Below are positions 7,987 through 15,101 of a stretch of 39,286 nucleotides of DNA, in pieces. Both the position numbers and the translations under genes were made by a program. The stretch comes from Methanocella sp. (lineage in GTDB: Archaea; Halobacteriota; Methanocellia; Methanocellales; Methanocellaceae), in assembly GCF_035506375.1 (NCBI RefSeq), contig NZ_DATJPM010000020.1, positions 1 through 39,286 of the forward strand. Reading direction: 5' to 3'. The notes under the pieces were generated by a model. It saw nothing but the letters and a program-made list of their open reading frames with translations. It did no database searches and was not told the origin of the DNA. Every line of letters begins with the position of its first letter. The first letter of the stretch is position 1.

Positions 7987-9498
7987 ATGAAAATGAAGGC
8001 ACAGCCATACGACATCGAGGTCGGGCGCTACGAGGTCATCCTCAATGCCCTGGATGCAGACGAGCTTGGCGTACACGCGGGCGACCGCGTGCAGGTCAAG
8101 AACAGGGATACGATCACGGCCGTCGTGGAGACGACTGACGCCATCGTGCCGGCCGGCCGCTTAGGCGTGTACAGGGAAGCATGGGAGGCGCTCAAGGCGA
8201 TCCCCGATGAGGTCATAGAGGTGCTTCCCGCAAGCAGGCCCAGCTCTGTCTCCTTTATCAAGAAAAAGATGGATAAGCAGAAGCTTACAAGCGAGGAGCT
8301 GCACGACATCATCGCCGACATCGTGGAAGGGAACCTGACCGAAGTGGAGCTGACCGCCTTCGTTACGGCCTCCTACATCTATGGCATGGACGCCGACGAG
8401 ATCGAATGGATGACCCGGGCCATGGTCAAGACGGGCGACCAGGTCTCCTTCGATACCCACCCCGTAATGGACCACCACAGCATCGGCGGCGTGCCCGGCA
8501 ACAAGATCACGCTTGGCGTGGTGCCTATCATCGCCGCGGCGGGCCTGCTCATACCGAAGACCAGCAGCCGGGCCATCACCGGCGCCGGAGGCAGCGCCGA
8601 CCTGATGGAGATCCTGGCGCCCGTGAGTTTCAGCGCCGAGGACGTCAAGAAGATGACGACCAAGGTGGGCGGCTGCATCGTGTGGGGCGGCGCCACCAAC
8701 ATCGCTCCCGCGGACGACAAGATCATCGGCGTCGAGTACCCTCTCTCCATCGACCCGAAATCGCAATTGATAGCATCCGTCATGGCCAAGAAGTTCGCCG
8801 TGGGCGCGGACACCATGGTGCTCGACATCCCCATGGGCAACGAGTCCAAGATCGCTACCATACAGGAGGCCCGCAAGCTCGCCCGGGACTTCATTGACCT
8901 GGGGGACCGGCTGAAGATGCGCGTGGAGTGCGCCATCACCTACGGGGGCTCCCCCGTCGGTCGGGCCATCGGCGGCGGCCTCGAGGTCAAAGAGGCCATG
9001 ACCATGCTCGAAAAGTTCGAGGGCCCCACGAGCTTCATGGAGAAGACCATCGCCATATCGGGCATGATGCTGGAGATGGGCGGCGTGTCGGCCCGGGGCG
9101 AGGGCCAGAAGATGGCCACGGAGGTCGTAAAGAGCGGCCGGGCCCTGAAAAAGTTCAAGGAGATCATCGAGGTCCAGGGCGGCGACCCGAACGTCACTTC
9201 GGAGACCGTCCCGGTGGGCGACAAGGTCGCGACGGTCCTTTCGCCGCAGGACGGCTACGTCCTGGAAATCTATAATAAGCGCCTCGTGGCCGTGTGCCGC
9301 ACCGCCGGCGCGCCCCACGACAAGGGCGCCGGCATCCTCATCCAGAGGAAGAAGGGCGAGTACGTGAAAAGGGGCGATGGATTGTTTACGATCTACGCCG
9401 ATAAGGAATGGAAGCTGGACGCGGCCATCAAAGAGTCCCTCCGCGACCCCATCATGTACGTCGAGGGCATGGTCTTGGAGAAGGTCCAGGTCGTATAG
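7987..9498 (+). CDS. deoA: AMP phosphorylase (archaeal thymidine phosphorylase family)
   Basis: The enzyme cleaves AMP (and other NMPs) with phosphate to ribose-1,5-bisphosphate and free base. It is the first step of the archaeal route through ribose-1,5-bisphosphate isomerase to form III RuBisCO. The protein has 503 residues, as expected. An N-terminal barrel-like domain (about 1-85) precedes a helical domain with LTSEELHDIIADI. The phosphorylase signature is DHHSIGGVPGNK, followed by SRAITGAGGSADLMEILAPV and a C-terminal GAPHDKGAGI domain. The start at 7987 has GAGGT upstream; an upstream in-frame extension to 7882 overlaps the promoter and is rejected. No RuBisCO or isomerase gene lies in this window. 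Confidence 0.95.
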   Translation: MKMKAQPYDIEVGRYEVILNALDADELGVHAGDRVQVKNRDTITAVVETTDAIVPAGRLGVYREAWEALKAIPDEVIEVLPASRPSSVSFIKKKMDKQKLTSEELHDIIADIVEGNLTEVELTAFVTASYIYGMDADEIEWMTRAMVKTGDQVSFDTHPVMDHHSIGGVPGNKITLGVVPIIAAAGLLIPKTSSRAITGAGGSADLMEILAPVSFSAEDVKKMTTKVGGCIVWGGATNIAPADDKIIGVEYPLSIDPKSQLIASVMAKKFAVGADTMVLDIPMGNESKIATIQEARKLARDFIDLGDRLKMRVECAITYGGSPVGRAIGGGLEVKEAMTMLEKFEGPTSFMEKTIAISGMMLEMGGVSARGEGQKMATEVVKSGRALKKFKEIIEVQGGDPNVTSETVPVGDKVATVLSPQDGYVLEIYNKRLVAVCRTAGAPHDKGAGILIQRKKGEYVKRGDGLFTIYADKEWKLDAAIKESLRDPIMYVEGMVLEKVQVV

Positions 9499-9529
9499 AA
9501 TTATAGTGGCGACTTTAATAAGCCGCCCA

Positions 9530-9799
9530 TTACCGCTTTGTTTTTTTCCGTGGCTTTTCGGCCTTTACTTCAGCCTTGACCTTTACCTCAGCCTTGATTT
9601 CGAGCGGCGTCTTGCAGACGTTGCATTCCTCTCCCGCGCACCAGCGGTGATAGACGGCCGAGCACATGTGGCACTGGACGACGTCCTCCTTCTTTACCTT
9701 GAGGCCGCACTCGTCGCACCTGCCCGCTTCGTCTCTCTTTAGCTCGTCGCTGTCGCCGGCTTCCATGTCATCAAAGTCGTCATCGTCTACATATGTCAT
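9530..9799 (-). CDS. Small C4HC3 zinc-finger protein with acidic head and basic tail
   Basis: The protein has about 89 residues. Start at 9799 (AGGG five bases upstream) rather than the longer in-frame start at 9826. The acidic N-terminus MTYVDDDDFDDMEAGD is followed by a finger with spacing C-x2-C-x11-C-x2-C-x4-H-x2-C-x4-C-x2-C (CDEC, CHMC, YHRWC, CNVC). A Lys/Ala/Glu/Val repeat tail (KAEVK units) ends in PRKKTKR. The ligand order is that of PHD/RING-type cross-brace fingers, but the last loop is only four residues. No enzymatic domain is present. It could bind nucleic acid or protein; function unknown. It is convergent with deoA (31 bp gap). Confidence 0.75.
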   Translation of the reverse strand: MTYVDDDDFDDMEAGDSDELKRDEAGRCDECGLKVKKEDVVQCHMCSAVYHRWCAGEECNVCKTPLEIKAEVKVKAEVKAEKPRKKTKR

Positions 9800-9888
9800 A
9801 AGTACCCTTGAATCAATGCTATACAATAAGATATTTAAAATTTTTGGGCGACACGCCCATCGACGCGGCCGTATATCCGCTTTTCGAA

Positions 9889-9903
9889 CGATAACTTTTT
9901 ATG
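9889..9903 (+). promoter_or_regulatory. TATA-box promoter of the small helical protein gene
   Basis: AACTTTTTATGCTC lies about 30 bases before the ATG at 9930, so the leader should be very short. Confidence 0.5.
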
Positions 9904-9929
9904 CTCTCGCGCCATTGCAGGGTATTACG

Positions 9930-10196
9930 ATGAGCGAGGAGAAGGTCGACATCCAGGCGGAGATCGACGCCGCCATGAAGAAAGGCCAGTACGCCGACCG
10001 TAAGGATGCAGTCATCGCCCTGCAAAAAGAGCTTGTAGATTACCAGAAGGGCGCCCTGAAGGACCGGCTGCGGGGCGCGCCCGCCGTCCCCGCGATCGAG
10101 GAAGCCGTCTGGAAGGAGTTTCTCGCGAAGGCCGGCGGCGATGAGGATAAGGCGGCGCAGCTATACCTTGAAGAGCTCAAAAAGCTGAACCTCTAA
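9930..10196 (+). CDS. Small conserved-looking helical protein, function unknown
   Basis: The protein has 88 residues, almost all predicted helix: VDIQAEIDAAMKKGQYADRK, then a LQKELVDYQKGALKDRL segment and a C-terminal KAAQLYLEELKKLNL helix. It is charged, with no Cys, signal peptide or membrane segment. The start at 9930 is supported by a TATA-like box about 30 bases upstream; longer in-frame starts run back through the opposite gene. The gene is divergent to the zinc-finger gene and is followed by a family 2 palindromic repeat. I do not recognise it. Confidence 0.7.
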   Translation: MSEEKVDIQAEIDAAMKKGQYADRKDAVIALQKELVDYQKGALKDRLRGAPAVPAIEEAVWKEFLAKAGGDEDKAAQLYLEELKKLNL

Positions 10197-10221
10197 TGAT
10201 CTTTTTTAAAAAAATGTTTGT

Positions 10222-10401
10222 GAGACTTGGTGTAATCCTGGTGCCCCCTGGTGATTATATTATATTTTAGTGCGGCCTGGTGTAAACTTGGTGCCGCTTG
10301 AGAGCAACTGTTGTCTCAACCACACCAGGTTTACACTAGGCGGCACCAACATTTTTATATCACCAAGCCTCACCAAGGTTACACCAGGCGGCACCAACAT
10401 T
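10222..10401 (-). repeat. Palindromic repeat, family 2 (CACCAGG type), copy 1
   Basis: An imperfect 180-bp dyad is built from tandem TGGTGTAA and GGTGCCGC blocks on the left and GGCGGCACCAA and TTTACACCAGG blocks on the right, around a central loop. It is inverted relative to the copies at 34081-34258 and 39132-39286, judged by the loop sequences (CTCAACCACACCAGG here, its complement in copy 2). It fills the gap between two convergent genes. Confidence 0.88.
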
Positions 10402-10416
10402 TTAATAAATGATATT

Positions 10417-10845
10417 TTATAACAGGTCCTCGGGCGTCATGACGCCGACGAGGCTGCGGGCGGCGTTGATGAAGTCCAGGTCCCGGGTCAGCACCAGCGA
10501 GTTGTTCCTCTGGGCGAAGACCACGTGGAGGGCGCGCATGAAGGGCATCTCGTACTGCCGCATGGTGCGCTCGGCGGACCGCATGATGTCGGAGTTGGCA
10601 ACCAGGATGTCGCTGCCGTTCAAAAGCAACAGGGGCCGAAGAACATGGCTAATATAATCCAGGGGGACTCCCAGCTTCAGCAGCTCGTAGGCGGTGTGCT
10701 CCGACACGAGCACCTGGTACTTGCCGTCGGCCGCCTGGTAGAGCAGCTTCGCCACGTTCTCGCCCTTCCCGGGCTCGTCCGTCAGCAGGCTCCAAATGAC
10801 GTCCGTGTTCAGGTACAGCCGCAGCCGGCTCTTCACGATAGACAT
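10417..10845 (-). CDS. PIN-domain-like protein, catalytic acids partly changed
   Basis: The protein has 142 residues and a PIN-fold layout as in VapC-type ribonucleases: an N-terminal strand LYLNTDVIW, a middle EHTAYELLKLG with the conserved Glu, MRALHVVFAQ, and SLVLTRDLDFINA near the end. In active PIN domains the first strand reads D-T-N/D; here it reads N-T-D. The usual D-A-L-H motif reads R-A-L-H. So two expected acidic positions look altered, while the TRDLDF acid is kept. No antitoxin-like small gene is adjacent. It lies 32 bp after the helicase on the same strand and is probably co-transcribed, suggesting an RNA- or DNA-processing partner rather than a toxin. Confidence 0.78.
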   Translation of the reverse strand: MSIVKSRLRLYLNTDVIWSLLTDEPGKGENVAKLLYQAADGKYQVLVSEHTAYELLKLGVPLDYISHVLRPLLLLNGSDILVANSDIMRSAERTMRQYEMPFMRALHVVFAQRNNSLVLTRDLDFINAARSLVGVMTPEDLL

Positions 10846-10877
10846 GATAAGAGAATCTATGGGCCTTCCGGGTATTT

Positions 10878-13331
10878 CTATTCTGCGTCCTCGATCTTCT
10901 GGGCCAGCGCTTTCGCCTCTTTCGCCGCGTCGTGCTTGCCCAATATCCTGGCTATCTCCCCGATGGCGTCCAGGTTTCTAGTCAGCCGGTCCAGATAGCC
11001 TAAAACGTCCCCGTCGAAGGCGCTCAGGTCGTAGTCGGCGGCGATCGCCCTTGATATACCCCGGGGGTCCTTGCCCTGGAGCCGGTACTCGACTATTTTT
11101 TTGCTGAACTTGCGCTCCGGACAGCCGCAGAAGGGGGCGTCTTCGCAGACACAGTCTAAAAACTCCCGGGCGAAGTCCGTGAACTGGGCCTGGAGGCTCC
11201 GGTCCATCTTGGCGATCGACTCCCCGGAGAACACGATGTCCAGGCTCGCCGGGCTGAAGGCCCTGGACGGCACCTGCACGCCCAGGATCCTGGATAGCCT
11301 GTCGGCGTTCCGGAAATAGGCCGCCTCAAAAGGCTCGAGTTCAACGGCGATGTCCAGCGGAGACGCCTTCTTGTAGATGCGGTCCCGGATGAGGAACGCG
11401 TCCTCGACCTTCAGGAAGTGGGTGGCGACGGCCCGGCCCAGCGGCGTGTTCCGCACCTGGCCTTTCTCCCTTACCATGAGGCCCCTGTCGACGCATTTAT
11501 CGATGAGGTACTTCGTGTCGCTGGAGATGCCCAGCGTGGCCTCGTTCATGTGGCGGATGTCCGCCTCGGCGGAGGCGATGCAAGCATTCGCCAAACATTC
11601 CTCCATCTGCTCGGGCTCGTCGTAGAGGACGTTCACGTGCTCGGCGCCGCCGCCCAGCAGCCGGAACGCGACCTCCTCCTCGGTCTCGCCCGACAGATCG
11701 TACTCGGGGTCCGCCAGGATGACGACCTTGCCCAGGTCGTGGTAGTCCGGCCTGCCCGCCCGGCCCTGCATCTGCTGGAACTCGCTCACGGACAGCCATT
11801 CCCGGCCCATGGTCAGCGACTCGAAGATGACCTGTGAGGCCGGGAAGTCCACGCCCGCCGCCAGCGCCGCCGTCGTAACGACGACCTTCAGCTCGCCCTT
11901 AGCGAACCGGTCCTCGACGCTCTTTCTCTGGACGTACGTCAGCCCCGCGTGGTATGGCGCCGACTGGATGCGGAGGGACTGGCTGATCTGGTGGCACTTC
12001 TTTCTCGAATTCGTGAACACGATGGTCTGGCCGCGGAAGCCTTTGGACGATGTCTTCGCGTACTCCCGGGAGGCGTACTCCTCGATGAGCCGGTTCTTCT
12101 CGTGCGAGCCCGCGAAGATGAGGTGCCTCTCCAGGGGGACTGGGCGGTGCTCGTACTCGACAAGCTTAGCGTGCAGATGTTTGGCGATCTCCTTCGGGTT
12201 GCCGATGGTGGCGGAGAGGAATATGAACTGCGCGTTCGGGGCGCAGGCCCGCAGGCGGGCGATCATTCCGTCCAGGCGGTGGCCCCGCTCCTCGTCCTCC
12301 AGCATGTGCACCTCGTCGATGACCACGGTGCCCACGTTCTTCAGCGGCTCGCCCTTTCTCAGCACGAAGTCGAGCGCCTCGTAGGTGCCCACGATGATGT
12401 CCGACCCCAGGTTCACGTTCATCTTAAGACTATTGAGCGCGATGCGGGAGGTGCCCACGCGAATTCCGACTTTTAAGAAGCCATAGCGTTTCTTGAACTG
12501 CTCGTACTTCTGGTTTGCCAGCGCCACCAGCGGCACAAGGAACAGCATTTTGCCTTTTCCATTGAGGAGGCTGTTCACGCCCGCCATCTCGCCGATGAGC
12601 GTCTTGCCCGTGGCGGTGGCCGAGACGACGAGCTGGCTCTCGCCCTTGAGCAGGCCGGCCTGCACCGATTTCGCCTGCACGGGCAGGAGCTCGTCCATGC
12701 TCAGGGCCTGCTTAAGCCGGGGGTCCAGGCCGAGGTCGACGACCTTAACGGCCTTCACCCGGTCGGGGGATGCCGGTATGACGTCGTATCTGGTCAGCTC
12801 CGGGGGCAGGTTCGAGGGCGTCAGGAGCGCGATGATCCGGCCCAGGTCCCTGGTCTTTATTAAAAGCGACTCGAGCCGCTCCAGGCCCGTCTTCGTGATC
12901 CTGCCCTTGTAGGAGACCTCGCGCTTCAGCTCTTTTTTCGCACAGTCCAGGCAAATGAGCTCGTCCTTGTACCGGACCATGTCGGGGGTCTTGAACGTGA
13001 TCCGGTCTTCCATGAGGCAAAAGCGGCAGACGCTCACCTTGCTCGAGCCGAGTTGATAGGCCTCCAGCATGCTGTCCAGCGCCGCGTCCCTGGCGGGGTC
13101 CATGGACGCCGCCAGGATGGCCGACGAGGCCTTGAGCAGGTCGACGAAAGAGGCGACCGGCAGGTACTCGTCCTCTTTTTCCCGGACGATCCGTATCCTC
13201 AGGGGCCGCATGCCCTTGTCGGTCTTTTGCAGCGAAAGCACGCCGACGAAGAGGGGGTTGCCGCCATCTCGGATAGGGTAGACCTTAAAATCGTCCTTCT
13301 TGTACGGCGTGATGACAATAAACAATGACAT
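10878..13331 (-). CDS. Ski2-like DEAD/DEAH-box helicase with N-terminal zinc-binding domain (DUF5814 type)
   Basis: The 817-residue protein is an ATP-dependent helicase related to Hel308/Ski2. An N-terminal domain (1-210) ahead of the motor contains CRFC (102-105) and CLDC (127-130), a likely zinc site. Motor motifs are SATATGKTLIGE (Walker A), VVIDEVHML (DEVH), FLSATIGNP, IVFTNSRKK, TTAALAAGVDFP and QMQGRAGRPD. The C-terminus has a winged-helix region and a Cys cluster CVCEDAPFCGCPE, perhaps a second metal site. The pattern matches archaeal helicases annotated with DUF5814. Family members probably act in DNA repair or RNA turnover; the substrate is unknown. A TATA-like box at about 13355-13366 predicts a nearly leaderless mRNA. 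Confidence 0.92.
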   Translation of the reverse strand: MSLFIVITPYKKDDFKVYPIRDGGNPLFVGVLSLQKTDKGMRPLRIRIVREKEDEYLPVASFVDLLKASSAILAASMDPARDAALDSMLEAYQLGSSKVSVCRFCLMEDRITFKTPDMVRYKDELICLDCAKKELKREVSYKGRITKTGLERLESLLIKTRDLGRIIALLTPSNLPPELTRYDVIPASPDRVKAVKVVDLGLDPRLKQALSMDELLPVQAKSVQAGLLKGESQLVVSATATGKTLIGEMAGVNSLLNGKGKMLFLVPLVALANQKYEQFKKRYGFLKVGIRVGTSRIALNSLKMNVNLGSDIIVGTYEALDFVLRKGEPLKNVGTVVIDEVHMLEDEERGHRLDGMIARLRACAPNAQFIFLSATIGNPKEIAKHLHAKLVEYEHRPVPLERHLIFAGSHEKNRLIEEYASREYAKTSSKGFRGQTIVFTNSRKKCHQISQSLRIQSAPYHAGLTYVQRKSVEDRFAKGELKVVVTTAALAAGVDFPASQVIFESLTMGREWLSVSEFQQMQGRAGRPDYHDLGKVVILADPEYDLSGETEEEVAFRLLGGGAEHVNVLYDEPEQMEECLANACIASAEADIRHMNEATLGISSDTKYLIDKCVDRGLMVREKGQVRNTPLGRAVATHFLKVEDAFLIRDRIYKKASPLDIAVELEPFEAAYFRNADRLSRILGVQVPSRAFSPASLDIVFSGESIAKMDRSLQAQFTDFAREFLDCVCEDAPFCGCPERKFSKKIVEYRLQGKDPRGISRAIAADYDLSAFDGDVLGYLDRLTRNLDAIGEIARILGKHDAAKEAKALAQKIEDAE

Positions 13332-13354
13332 TGACGGGACGAGGATTTACACAT

Positions 13355-13366
13355 CCATATATAAAT
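13355..13366 (-). promoter_or_regulatory. TATA-box promoter of the helicase-PIN operon
   Basis: On the minus strand this reads ATTTATATATGG, centred about 28 bases before the ATG at 13331. No ribosome binding site precedes the ATG, consistent with leaderless translation. Confidence 0.6.
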
Positions 13367-13454
13367 CCTTATTCTACGCCGGGCGCTTGAGGAATAAATA
13401 TTTAAGTGAGAAGATATAACGGATTTTTATTAATGGCGGCGGAGGTGAAACGCA

Positions 13455-13523
13455 ATGTGTAAATCCTGTGGATGCTCGACCAAGCCGAAGGCTGCTGCCA
13501 AGGCAAAGCCCAAGAAGAAGTAA
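13455..13523 (+). CDS. 22-residue Cys/Lys-rich microprotein
   Basis: The ATG at 13455 opens 22 codons: MCKSCGCSTKPKAA and then an Ala/Lys/Pro tail ending KPKKK. An unusually strong GGAGGTGA lies seven bases upstream (13441-13448), and a TATA-like AAATATTTAAG at about 13397-13407 would start a transcript with a short leader. CxxCxC could bind a metal, and the lysine-rich tail could bind nucleic acid or acidic protein. It lies between the divergent helicase promoter and the zincin-like gene. It is too short for standard gene callers. Translation is inferred from the RBS and start; function unknown. Confidence 0.7.
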   Translation: MCKSCGCSTKPKAAAKAKPKKK

Positions 13524-13586
13524 ATTCTCTATATCATTCCTTTTTTAGCTATGCTTTTTATATCAAACCATTCTTATGGTATTATC

Positions 13587-14147
13587 ATGCTGCGAGCGGT
13601 CACGAACCGGGATTTTACCATGCTGCGCCAGTCCCTTAAGTCGCTTTTCGGCATGGAGCTCGATTACGACCCCTCGCTGAAGCCGAAGGGGAATAATCCC
13701 ATTAAGCGCTTCTTCTACGGCCAGCTTTCCCACGACCCCCAGGATCGCGTGCGGATAATTTTCATCGATAACGAGGACGTTTCACCGGGGTGGCGGGACG
13801 ACGTGACCGTAACCGGCGTTAATATTCCCTACAGAAAGCTCACCTTCATCGGCGTACCCGAAGTTTTTGAGCCCGTCTCGGAAGAGTGCTTCGGGCGGAG
13901 CAGCCTGGACGCGTACCTGCTCGTCGTCACCCTGCACGAGCTCTATGAGCTCTTTACGGGCGACTTCGGCCACTGCGATAACCCGGGCCGCTGCATCAAC
14001 TCCGAGTGTGGCGTCTACGATGTGGGCACCTGCAGCGCCTGCATGGGCGCCCTGGTGGACGAGAAGTTCCCCGGCCTGACGCTCGAGGATCTCTACTGCC
14101 CTGAGCACCTTAGAAAACTTAAGCTGGCACTGAAGAAGTGGAATTAA
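13587..14147 (+). CDS. Divergent archaemetzincin-like (zincin) protein
   Basis: The protein has 186 residues from the ATG at 13587. A TATA-like TTTTTATAT at 13553-13562 implies an almost leaderless mRNA, so the longer reading frame from 13551 is rejected. The key region reads TLHELYELFTGDFGHC, then CINSECGVYD and TCSACMG. It resembles archaemetzincins (HExxHxxGxxHC followed by a CxxC), but the second helix histidine is Glu and the Gly-to-His spacing differs. Six clustered cysteines suggest a structural zinc site. It may be a metallopeptidase variant or a non-catalytic relative. The N-terminus has FFYGQLSHDPQDRVRIIF and VTGVNIPYRKLTFIGV strands. Function unproven. Confidence 0.72.
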   Translation: MLRAVTNRDFTMLRQSLKSLFGMELDYDPSLKPKGNNPIKRFFYGQLSHDPQDRVRIIFIDNEDVSPGWRDDVTVTGVNIPYRKLTFIGVPEVFEPVSEECFGRSSLDAYLLVVTLHELYELFTGDFGHCDNPGRCINSECGVYDVGTCSACMGALVDEKFPGLTLEDLYCPEHLRKLKLALKKWN

Positions 14148-14243
14148 GAGATTTCAATACTATCTCTAAGCAATCTATTAATGAACACGTTGTGCCTTGT
14201 TCCTTGTGACACGCTGGACAGTCCGGCTCATAAGGCTTAAAAA
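14148..14243. other. Short non-coding stretch before family 3 repeat arm
   Basis: About 100 bp after the zincin-like gene show no coding potential and no matching left arm of the family 3 repeat. This copy of the repeat is therefore a single arm. Confidence 0.4.
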
Positions 14244-14325
14244 TTCTTCGTGTAACTTCAGGCCAGCTTCGAGTAGCTTCGTGGCTGAAACAGTCTTCGA
14301 GCAGCTTATTATTTTTCGAGGGGCT
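14244..14325 (-). repeat. Family 3 repeat, single arm
   Basis: TTCTTCGTGTAACTTCAGG, GAGTAGCTTCGTGGCTGAAA and AGTCTTCGAGCAGCTTATT blocks match the right arms at 24824-24888 and 34279-34352. A following T-run and GAGGGGCTTTATCGA also align with those copies. The match reaches the stop codon of the minus-strand regulator gene, so the repeat supplies its 3' end. Confidence 0.75.
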
Positions 14326-15099
14326 TTATCGAAGGCCGATGTCGACGATGGTGTACGCGACGCCCGTGGCCTCGAACTTCTGTATCGCCTGCGGCGCCAG
14401 GTCGGCGGTGATCACGAGCGTGCCCTTCACGCCCTTCACCGCGGCCTCGGCCAGCACCTCGGCGGCGGCGAACATCACGTCCGGCTTTACGCCCGCCCTG
14501 TTCAGGGCTGCCAGGGCCTCGATGCCCGCGACGCCCACAAGGCCTTCCAGCTCGTGCTTCAGCTTCTCCACGTCGCACGACTTCGAGCCGCCGATCTCGA
14601 CAGGGGGGATCTTTATGATGCGGACGCTCTCCGTGTTCAGCGATATCAGCCCCCTGAGGTCCTTCACGCCGACGTCCTCGCCCCTCCGGGCGTCGCCGGC
14701 GGCGACGCCTTCTGCGCCTTCTGCGCCGGAGCCCGCATACAGGATGCCGCAGTCCATGAACAGCCTAACGGGGGATCCTTTTTTCAGGTCGGCGGCGGCG
14801 ATGGCCGGCCACACGCTCACCTGGCCGACGACGTTGTCGAGCACGAACTTCGAGTAGTCCTGGAGCTCCCGGGCGCCGGCGATGATGGCCTCCACGCCCA
14901 GGGGCGTGACCTTGTACTGGCCACGGCCGCCCGAAGTAATTAAACCGTCCTCGATCAGGTTCTTGATGTACTCGGACACGGCCTGGGGCGTGATGCCCAG
15001 GGACGCGGCGATCTCACTCTGCTTGATCTGGGGCTGGCTGGCCGCCGTCTCTACCAGGATCTGGAATCGGGTGATCTCGCTCTTCTTTTCCAGGACCAT
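14326..15099 (-). CDS. Winged-helix transcriptional regulator with C-terminal sensor-like domain
   Basis: The protein has 257 residues. Residues about 10-70 form a winged helix: IKQSEIAASLGITPQAVSEYI with the recognition helix, then LIEDGLITSGGRGQYKVTP forming the wing. The remaining two thirds are a Rossmann-like alpha/beta domain (GVAGIEALAALNRAGVKPD, KGTLVITADLA, YTIVDIG) that could bind a small ligand. A low-complexity Gly/Ala/Glu stretch (AGSGAEGAEGVAAGD) lies in between. It follows the ArsR-like gene by two bases on the same strand, so the two regulators are co-transcribed. Targets unknown. Confidence 0.85.
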   Translation of the reverse strand: MVLEKKSEITRFQILVETAASQPQIKQSEIAASLGITPQAVSEYIKNLIEDGLITSGGRGQYKVTPLGVEAIIAGARELQDYSKFVLDNVVGQVSVWPAIAAADLKKGSPVRLFMDCGILYAGSGAEGAEGVAAGDARRGEDVGVKDLRGLISLNTESVRIIKIPPVEIGGSKSCDVEKLKHELEGLVGVAGIEALAALNRAGVKPDVMFAAAEVLAEAAVKGVKGTLVITADLAPQAIQKFEATGVAYTIVDIGLR

Positions 15100-15101
15100 G
15101 G

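Noticed and set aside
8161..9318. A long open frame (about 385 codons) on the minus strand opposite AMP phosphorylase
   Set aside because: It is a mirror of the GC-rich codon bias of the real gene. It has His/Arg/Gly-rich composition, no recognisable domain and no RBS.
10417..10845. VapBC toxin-antitoxin pair
   Set aside because: No small antitoxin-like gene precedes the PIN-like gene; its neighbour is a large helicase, and two of the usual catalytic acids appear changed.
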